Assembly (NCBI GenBank): GCA_944989445.1
Contig: CALYLW010000553.1
Location: 181,878 to 245,877, forward strand
DNA from: Ampullaceana balthica
Taxonomy: Eukaryota > Mollusca > Gastropoda > Lymnaeidae
Direction of reading: 5' to 3'
Length of the DNA stretch: 64,000 nt
The translations under genes and the position numbers were made by a program. Of the stretch, positions 56,774-64,000 are shown in pieces; position 1 is the first letter of the stretch, and every line of letters starts with the position of its first letter. Under the pieces are notes generated by a model that saw only the letters and a list, made by a program, of their open reading frames with translations, had not been told where the DNA came from and searched no databases.

Positions 56774-57676
56774 CCGTAAATTGAGATAACATAGAAGAGA
56801 AAAAGATTGCATTGAATTGAGTAAAATTCCAGCATCTGATCTCGTTTTCCTAGTAACTTCTTCAGATGTCAATTTTTCCAACACGCCTGACATTTTAAAG
56901 TATGTCTTTTTCGAAATTATTTATGGCTATTGTGATGTTTATTAACAGATAAATTTGAATATTTACATGTTCTTGACATAAATCTTACTAATGTTCCATA
57001 AAATAGACGAATTCAAATTATTTACACATTACTTTAATTGGATAGGCGTAAAATGTTTAATGAATAACCGTATTTTAATGGAAAAACACAAATTATATGT
57101 GCTACTTTAATGCAATACAAACAAAATAAATTTAATTTTTATAACTTACCTTACAATAATTTAATGAAAACTGAAACAGTAATATAACTTACTACTTGCA
57201 AGTTAAACACAATATTTGAACCAACATGACTTGTAGGTACTTGTTCGTGCATCATTCTGGGAATGTCGAAATTCCACGTAAAAACTTATGTGGCGACATA
57301 AATAGCACATATTATTCGGCCCAGCGGTGATGTGTTTTTGGGTAGTTTTCTTATAAAAGTTTCATTTGTGACTTATAACGCTTAGTTTTCCAAACAAATG
57401 GATACCTTTTTTGAGCGATTAAAATTTTTGAACGGTTTTGCATTAGTTATGATATCCACTATGTAATCAAACAAATCTTGTGCGAATCCGTTAAATAAGA
57501 CTCGAAATTACGAATATTTTTGTTTCACTTTGGTTTTCCCCCCTACAAAAGAAAAGGGCGGTTGTAGGAAATGGTTGTACTTTTCAAATGCCCACAAATG
57601 CCGCCCCTAAAAGAGTGCCGCCCGGGGTGGACCGCCCCCACCGCCGCCCCCCCCCACCCTAGCTACTGGATATGGT

Positions 57677-58587
57677 GTCAGGCCTTGGAATACAGCATAG
57701 AAGTACTTCGATAGTGAGTCCCGGCCCACGATCACGACAGAAGACAAACTTCAAAACCGTGGAGCTAATCTATGGCTGTTACATAGTTTGCGCGATATTC
57801 AACATGTTAAACTGCTTAGAATTTCAGAAGTATTCTCAGAAGGTTTATCCAATAATAAGTAATTATAATAACCAACGAGTGACCGTCTGCGATATAATTT
57901 AGATAGGTTGTTATAACACGGGAATTTTGGTATTCACACGTAGAAAAGTTTGAACAACGAATATCATCAAAGCGAACATTGAAGGAGGAACCTTGCTGTG
58001 ATATCAAGGACCAATTAAGTAAACAAAGACAGAAACCATTGGAAGAAAAGGGAATGACATGCAATAAACTTTTTTATGATGACATATATCTAAAACAATA
58101 TACATCTTCTTTTGGATGTGAGCAGACACCAAATTTATAATTTAAATGAAGAAATACGTTGCGTCTGTTTTTAAAAAAATAAATAAATATAAGCCACTTA
58201 AATACATCAAGCCAAAGTTTAGAATCGTCACATAAACATAATTTCTTTACTTAGTCAACAAATAGAAGGGAATGACATCAAAATAAGATTGAAGGATTGA
58301 GCATATATGATGGTGAAGAGAATCAAACTAAGAATTATGGATCTGATCATTTAAAAGATTTATAACACGGTCGGTGACGATGAAAAGGAGGGAATTTTTC
58401 GGGGAACATGAATGGCATAAAAGTAAAGTATAATATAGTAAAACCCCGTCACACGTGCGGGGTAAATACTAGACAACAGTGCATTCAGAATTATGGGGGT
58501 GTGATTAACACTAAAGGAAAAGCAGACATTAAAATACCAAAAACCAACTTACAAATTTTCAAGAGCTAGACTCCATGGGTTCCCACA
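57677..58587. other. 3' flank of receptor gene 3
   Basis: AT-rich, no recognised gene; short frames at 57672-58064 on opposite strands have no motif. No obvious similarity to the 3' flanks of genes 1 and 2. Confidence 0.45.
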
Positions 58588-61500
58588 CTACGACATTTGC
58601 CTCAGACCGATCTCCATTTCGAAATAATGTTTCTTCTTACGTATCCTTCGAGCCAGCAGAATGGCGTTGGCCGTGTAGAGAAACGGGTTGAAGGCAGAGT
58701 TGGCAGGCAATAGAAAGACTGTGGCGACGACGTACATCTCCCCCGGCACGGGTTGACCGGAGCGAGCGGCCAGTCCCATGACCGTGATGGGGAACCAACA
58801 AAGGCAGTCGGTGAGCACGACCAGAACCAGGCGTTTGGCGATGGCCGTGTCTTGGCGCACCCTGATCTCCGAGATTTGCGGGTGTTTTTGGAGCCTGACG
58901 GACAAGTAGATGAGGAGCTGTCCCAGGGCCACCATCAGGAACACCACCATGTTAAACAAGATGAGGATGGCGAAGGCGTAGTCGTAACCCGGGAAATAGG
59001 AGCGCGTGATGGGCAGTGGGACCCCTACGGCTTTCTGGGTGTAGAGCTGCCAGTGTTGAAACGGCGGCAAAAGCGGGACGATGGCCATCCACAGTCCGAT
59101 CCCCCAGACTAAGCCACAGGCCACCGAGGCAGACTTCCCATTGAAATGAAAATGGGGATGCAAAGGAAAGGCGATGGCAAGCAAGCGGTCGATGGTTACC
59201 AACAATATAAATAAGGCTGACGTCTCGCTTGACAGAAGGCACAAAAATCCGGCGACTTGGCAGGAGACACTCGACGTCCATTCGCGCTCAACAAGAAAGT
59301 ACTTGTCCCTGAACATAGCATCGGCAGTCCCGATAATGACTAGGTAGATTCCCATTATAAGATCCGACGCACTCAAGCAAGTGATGATGATGCGGAAGCT
59401 GTACTTCATACCCCGGTCGAAGAAGACCCGGTAGATGATGACGCTGAGGTTCCCGACGATGGTCAGCACGGCCATGATCCACAGGGCTGCCCGCAACAGC
59501 TGAGTCCTCAGGATGTCAGCGCAGGACGAGATCTCGTCATAAGGCGCTTCGCAGTCCGTGTGCTGCACGGTGCTCGGTTTGACGAAGTCGCAGCACAGCC
59601 TGAAGTTATCAGTCGAGATGTGACGCAAGTTCTTCTGAGACAAGAATATTTTAGACGTGAAATATATCAACATGTTTCCTTTCAAATCGATTTTTTTCAG
59701 CTCCACCAGACCCTCAAACGCTAATTCGCTTATTTTCACAATATTCATGAACCGAAGAGTGAGATCTTGCAGATTGGAGGCCCCTCTGAAACATCTGTCT
59801 TCCAGCTCATCTTTTCTGTTGTACGACAAGTCTAATTTAATTAGCTCCCTCGTATTTTGAAGAAACGAGAAATTCGTGTTGTGCATTTTGTTATTGGTAA
59901 GAATAAGTGTTTGTAAAACGGGGCAGTTTTTGAAAGTGTCTGTCCCTAGCGATGTGATCAGATTGTTGCTGACATCCAAAATTCTTAGGTTCAAATATTT
60001 CAGATTTTCATCCAGTATCGTCCTGACGTTACAAGACGACACGTTCAGGTAGATGAGGCCGTACGAAGCGATGCCCTCGAAGTACAGATCGGGAAAGTAA
60101 GCGTTGTTGAGCCGTAAGTAATGAACAGGTTCCGGGACGATCGAGTCAAATTTGGGCACAGAGGTGCATGTTAGTTCCATCCTTGTGCACGAGCAGTTGA
60201 CCGGACAAGAGCGGTTCTGATAGGCGCACAAGATCTCGTCGTCGTGATTGGGGCAGTGGTAGTAGCCGTCGCAAAGCTGATCGGCGTGGACGCATACCCG
60301 TGAGTACTTGCACTTGTACATTCCCTTGCACTGGAGCTCACACGCCTCCCAGTCCTCGTCCTCACCGTAAGGGCAGTCGATGTAGTCGTTACACCACATG
60401 TACAGTGGTATGCAGTAGCCATCTTTGCACTGGACGTGCGTTTCTGGACAAGGATCCGTATCGTTATCCATATCCTTTATATCGAACTTTCCATAACCGT
60501 CGGGCACGACCACACCTCGAGGAGGTTTGGACAGGAAGACGTTTTCTCTGAACTCACTCTCAGGGGCCCGTCGGCCCTTTAGGTCCCGGATGGGGCAGTC
60601 GATCTCTTTGTCCGTTGTCCACTTTTCCGGGAGGCAGGCGATCATCGGACACAGGGAGCTCCCGGGGGCGCAATCCGTGCAGTCTTCCTCATCAGACCCG
60701 TCCAGGCAGTCCTCTAGCCCGTCGCAGATTCTTGACCTTTCCAGCGTCATGCCATCTGTGCAGACGGTCATGGTCAGCCCCAGACTCGCCTTGTCCGGTT
60801 CCTTGCACAGGGCTTCATCAGATGAGTCCGGACACCCATCAATGCCATCGCAAACGAAGGAGTAGGGCAACAGCCCCGATGCTTCACACTCAAACATGGT
60901 GTCCGCCAGGGACAAGTAATCACACTCCTGCTCATCGCTGTGATCGAAGCAGTTGTCGACCTTGTCGCACTGCTGTTCAGCAGATATGTACTCACCCGAC
61001 TGGCATTTGAACATGTTGAACTTGGAACTCGGTAGGACGGATGGCTGTTTTCGACTTGAATTAATATTAAAGCCGTTGTCGTTAATTTTACGCTCGCATA
61101 TGAAAGACACGTTGTCCTGAATGGCCCCGCACTCCGTTGAGTGAAAGTAGTCAAAGTGGAGCAGTGAGCAGGTAGACCAGCCCGCGTACCTGTATTCGTC
61201 CGGCAGGTAGAACGCCGTGCTGCCGTCCGTCCACTGCCACATGCGACGATAAACTTGCTTCACCTGTTGTATGCGCATGCGCTGTAGTCCCAGAAAGATT
61301 ATTGAGACGTTGGAGCCGATGTACTGTCTCAGCTTAACGAGGAAATCTTTCTCGGCGGCGGTGTTTATAGTCACAAGGTGGGCGCTGAGGTTCCTCTCAC
61401 AAAGTTCCTCCGCCATTGTCCACGACATATGTCTCTGATTGATGAACACCTGGTAGCAGTTGCCGTTGAAAGCGTACCCCTGGGGCCAGCATCCCTCCAT

Positions 61501-63120
61501 CTGATGATCACAATTGCTTTCGTCTTCTTGGTTCGCGCAGTCTGTGTAGAAGTTGCACTTGATCTCCTGTGGTAAGGACATTACCTTAGAACAGTCGAGT
61601 GAGTTGTTCTCAAACATCGGTATGAACTGGGAGGGATCTACGGCCGTGTAAGAAATATTAAAGCCTACACCCGACTGAATGCTGTCGGAATGAAATTTCA
61701 TGATACATGTGTTACCGGGTAGGACCACGGGGTGGCGGAAGTTGAAGTCAGTAAATCTCAAACGTTCGGGAAACATCTGGGAATACGTTCGGTTGGTGTA
61801 AATTTCAATAACATCTCCAGACCTTAATCGAATCAACTCGGCGTTCAGGCGAATAAGTTTACTTTCAGGAACGGTAATTGTCCATTTACATTCAAGTTCA
61901 TTGGGGTAGTTCTGTCCCTTCGACATACCGGGGGATGAAATATACCCACGGTCAGAGTTCAAGCTGACATACTCTGATGAGTCACATGAATTGTAGTCAA
62001 ACTTAAGGCACGGTACGATCTCCACTTCAAAATTGATTTTATCAACACACTGTTTATTGTCCAGAAGGCTGAGGGTCAGATTGACCTTACTGTACTCGAC
62101 GAACACGGCCGTCGGAGCCTTGATGCCGCAGAACCGGCCTATGACGTGGTTGATGAGCTTCTGGGATTGTTTTTTTGGCGGTATGTTCACGGCAACTTCT
62201 AAGGACTCGTCACAAACTCCAAACGCTTCACTTCTTAATAAATTTAGTCCTGGGACATTGAATTTAAGAAAGTTCAAAAGGATATGTTCGTTTTTATTGA
62301 CCGTTACTTCAATCGTGTGGTTGCAGTGGGTGATGCAGCACGTCTCCACCGTCACATTCAGGACCGTGACGGTTGACACGTTCACGTAGGAAGTTTGGTT
62401 GCAGGAGGTTTTATTGTCTATCACAATCGACTTTTTTCGATGCGCACCTTCGAACTGCGGGATGGTCTCTGTGGGAAACGACTTCCTGGCCTCGTAGATA
62501 AAATTGGTCATGCCGCGACATTCGTAGCCCTTGCCTTCCTTCGCCTTCACGATCGGGTTCTGACCCTGGGGGTTGGGTTTGGAGGTTTGCCGCTTTGGTG
62601 TCTTGGATCCGTTTGTCGTCGTGGACTCGTTAACTGCCGCACGGGTCGTCCTGGTTGTTGACATCGGGCGGAGGGGTTTGTGCGGCCGCCCCGACCATGA
62701 TTTCAAGTCAACGTTTCTCTCTTTTAATTTGATATGAACTTCATCTTGCGATCGCCCATTGTTGAAAGAGATTTGATCTTTTAACAAATTGCTTCTGTCT
62801 GGAAGCAGCTCCAAAGCCGACGGTGGTCCTAGGGCCAGTGCGGTGCCGTGGTGGTGACTCCCGGAATGTGACCAAGGCCGGGTGGTCAGCGCGGAATGTG
62901 ACCAAGGCCGGGTGGTCAGTGTGAGCTTAGAGTGACGATGTCGGTTTGTTTTTTTTATGATGTCCTTGTTTGTTCGATGCGGTGTGTCCGATTGTTGGAG
63001 CTTACCGGCCCTGTACTCAACGGCGGCTCTTAGCTCAGCATCGGCTCCAGCAAGTAGGTAGAGAATGATGTGCACGACCCAGAAGACATGATGAGCTACT
63101 GAGACACGGACAGGTTTCAT
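58588..63120 (-). CDS. GRL101-like LGR receptor with CUB and C-type lectin domains (gene 3)
   Basis: Intact single-exon gene, 1510 residues; in-frame TGA ten codons before the ATG. Signal peptide (about 1-28); a long basic/Ser-Thr-rich N-terminal linker containing a tandem LTTRPWSHS repeat (67-86) not seen in genes 1 and 2; conserved Cys region (200-378); CUB (379-493); degenerate LDLa (510-537); C-type lectin domain (544-676, no EPN/QPD or WND); LDLa at about 703-733, 743-772, 787-814, 890-927 and 930-965, plus a degenerate module 817-842; LRR N-cap (973-985); about seven LRRs (1000-1167); hinge FRLCCDFVKPSTV...DEISSC; 7TM from 1208 to 1488 with DRLLAI and NPFLY; tail RIRKKKH. Clearly more diverged from genes 1 and 2 than they are from each other, except in some near-identical blocks. 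A plasma-membrane receptor; ligand and G-protein unknown. Confidence 0.94.
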   Translation of the reverse strand: MKPVRVSVAHHVFWVVHIILYLLAGADAELRAAVEYRAGKLQQSDTPHRTNKDIIKKTNRHRHSKLTLTTRPWSHSALTTRPWSHSGSHHHGTALALGPPSALELLPDRSNLLKDQISFNNGRSQDEVHIKLKERNVDLKSWSGRPHKPLRPMSTTRTTRAAVNESTTTNGSKTPKRQTSKPNPQGQNPIVKAKEGKGYECRGMTNFIYEARKSFPTETIPQFEGAHRKKSIVIDNKTSCNQTSYVNVSTVTVLNVTVETCCITHCNHTIEVTVNKNEHILLNFLKFNVPGLNLLRSEAFGVCDESLEVAVNIPPKKQSQKLINHVIGRFCGIKAPTAVFVEYSKVNLTLSLLDNKQCVDKINFEVEIVPCLKFDYNSCDSSEYVSLNSDRGYISSPGMSKGQNYPNELECKWTITVPESKLIRLNAELIRLRSGDVIEIYTNRTYSQMFPERLRFTDFNFRHPVVLPGNTCIMKFHSDSIQSGVGFNISYTAVDPSQFIPMFENNSLDCSKVMSLPQEIKCNFYTDCANQEDESNCDHQMEGCWPQGYAFNGNCYQVFINQRHMSWTMAEELCERNLSAHLVTINTAAEKDFLVKLRQYIGSNVSIIFLGLQRMRIQQVKQVYRRMWQWTDGSTAFYLPDEYRYAGWSTCSLLHFDYFHSTECGAIQDNVSFICERKINDNGFNINSSRKQPSVLPSSKFNMFKCQSGEYISAEQQCDKVDNCFDHSDEQECDYLSLADTMFECEASGLLPYSFVCDGIDGCPDSSDEALCKEPDKASLGLTMTVCTDGMTLERSRICDGLEDCLDGSDEEDCTDCAPGSSLCPMIACLPEKWTTDKEIDCPIRDLKGRRAPESEFRENVFLSKPPRGVVVPDGYGKFDIKDMDNDTDPCPETHVQCKDGYCIPLYMWCNDYIDCPYGEDEDWEACELQCKGMYKCKYSRVCVHADQLCDGYYHCPNHDDEILCAYQNRSCPVNCSCTRMELTCTSVPKFDSIVPEPVHYLRLNNAYFPDLYFEGIASYGLIYLNVSSCNVRTILDENLKYLNLRILDVSNNLITSLGTDTFKNCPVLQTLILTNNKMHNTNFSFLQNTRELIKLDLSYNRKDELEDRCFRGASNLQDLTLRFMNIVKISELAFEGLVELKKIDLKGNMLIYFTSKIFLSQKNLRHISTDNFRLCCDFVKPSTVQHTDCEAPYDEISSCADILRTQLLRAALWIMAVLTIVGNLSVIIYRVFFDRGMKYSFRIIITCLSASDLIMGIYLVIIGTADAMFRDKYFLVEREWTSSVSCQVAGFLCLLSSETSALFILLVTIDRLLAIAFPLHPHFHFNGKSASVACGLVWGIGLWMAIVPLLPPFQHWQLYTQKAVGVPLPITRSYFPGYDYAFAILILFNMVVFLMVALGQLLIYLSVRLQKHPQISEIRVRQDTAIAKRLVLVVLTDCLCWFPITVMGLAARSGQPVPGEMYVVATVFLLPANSAFNPFLYTANAILLARRIRKKKHYFEMEIGLRQMS

Positions 63121-64000
63121 TTTTCCACATGCGGCGAGCTGTGCGGCTCATAGCGTTGCAGCTGAAGTGGTGGACAGCTGGGAATAGTGATGTCCTCGGT
63201 CATCTTAAAGTGACTTCAAGTAAAGCCCATCGGGATATATATGCCCATTTAATTTTCTTCTCATAGGCAGAATCATCTTCAATAACGCAATGTTATTTGA
63301 AATTTGGCATTTTTTAGTATTCCTTTGTTGTTGTACCACCAGCGCGACTTTGTTACTTAGAAAAAAATTGAATGTTTTAAGAATTACAGTAGTAAAGTTT
63401 TGTTTTTTTAAAGCACAGTTTACTTTTTTCGGCCATCGCCAAAACTCTTTGGCATTTAACTTGCCATTTCATTGTTCGAACTTATTTATTCATAGCTGAG
63501 ACCTCTGCTTTTGGAACACATATAAATATACAAAATTAATGTTACAACCTAACTGAATAGATTAAGTCGCGAAAAAAGCTCATGAGAATTATATGTATAT
63601 CTCAAACTGAGCAACTATATGATTAACACATTCCAGATTAATCCAAATAGAATCATCGTATTCCTGATATTAAGCCGATAGTAGGTTAGACCTAAAACAA
63701 TGCCAGTCGCGTGAAAGCCACTTATAGTTCTAGCTAACACATAACTTATATAACACATTTCAAACCGATAGCCTCACGTATACACTTCTAACACAGAGCC
63801 TCTAAGTTTGAGACCTAGCCAACCAGTCTCCCGACAACCAATTGTGGCCGCCGTTACTTATGATAAGGAATCGTCTGGTCATGGGTCGATAACTCAATAA
63901 CCAATCGTCTCCCCTTGCTATAGAAATTTTGTCAAAAATGAAAGGAAGATGTTTGTATTCCTTAGCCCATTTGATGACTGAGCTAAACGGCAGTACGCAG
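63121..64000. other. 5' flank of gene 3
   Basis: Upstream sequence of the minus-strand receptor. A TATA-like run (minus strand, about 63235-63245, 'catatatatccc') lies about 115-125 bp before the ATG and could be a core promoter; this is speculative. The rest is AT-rich with no gene seen. Confidence 0.35.

Larger units (their letters stand above)
55265..57668 (-). mobile_element. hAT transposon, degenerate (family X, copy 2)
   Basis: 2404 bp, inverted relative to copy 1. Ends CAGTGGTGTAGCTCG and, complemented, CAGTAGCTAGGGTGG, with a perfect 8-bp duplication gatatggt (55257-55264 and 57669-57676). The right-hand 150 bp, complemented, align with the left end of copy 1 ('ggcggcattt', 'gaaaagta', 'aaccgcccttttcttttg'). 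It contains a Harbinger-like MITE (55323-55733), an AAATCCC-end element (56109-56556) and a small hAT MITE (56582-56773). No transposase frame survives. Confidence 0.9.

Overview
The window looks like a piece of a gastropod mollusc nuclear genome, probably a heterobranch or freshwater pulmonate. Three things point there: an Xlox (Pdx-type) ParaHox homeobox exon, large receptors of the type first described from the pond snail Lymnaea as GRL101, and AT-rich DNA crowded with cut-and-paste transposons and minisatellites. The species assignment is an inference; no search was run.

Layout. 0-34 kb: gene-poor. The only convincing coding sequence is the last exon of Xlox on the minus strand (4775-5286), with its homeodomain and C-terminus. 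The exon carrying its N-terminus was not found. The rest of this part is tandem-repeat arrays (units of 10 to 59 bp, some over 1 kb long), hAT, Tigger/pogo-like and Harbinger-like elements, and one tRNA pseudogene.

34-64 kb: three intronless genes in the same (minus) orientation encode receptors of about 1460-1510 residues. Their order is signal peptide, a conserved Cys-rich N-terminal region, CUB, a degenerate LDLa, a C-type lectin domain, several LDLa modules, a leucine-rich repeat block, an LGR-type hinge and a 7TM domain ending in NPFLY. Gene 1 (34527-38915) and gene 3 (58588-63120) are intact. Gene 2 (47182-51563) carries two 1-bp insertions in the TM3-TM5 region, either very recent damage or assembly errors. 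Genes 1 and 2 lie in a tandem segmental duplication (about 25.8-40.0 kb and 40.6-54.65 kb). Later transposon insertions can be recognised by empty sites in the sister copy. Gene 3 is an older paralogue.

Transposons. At least a dozen hAT-like insertions are recognisable, most with an 8-bp target duplication readable on both sides. They include two full-length relatives of one hAT family (52279-54316 and 55265-57668, opposite orientations). One of these keeps the hAT C-terminal dimerisation motif, and both carry a Harbinger-like insertion. The long open frames over the minisatellites follow from unit lengths divisible by three, or from stop-free units, and are not treated as genes.

How the genes relate. 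The receptors probably act at the cell surface, binding ligands through lectin, CUB, LDLa and LRR modules and signalling through G proteins. No functional link to Xlox is suggested; they are only neighbours.
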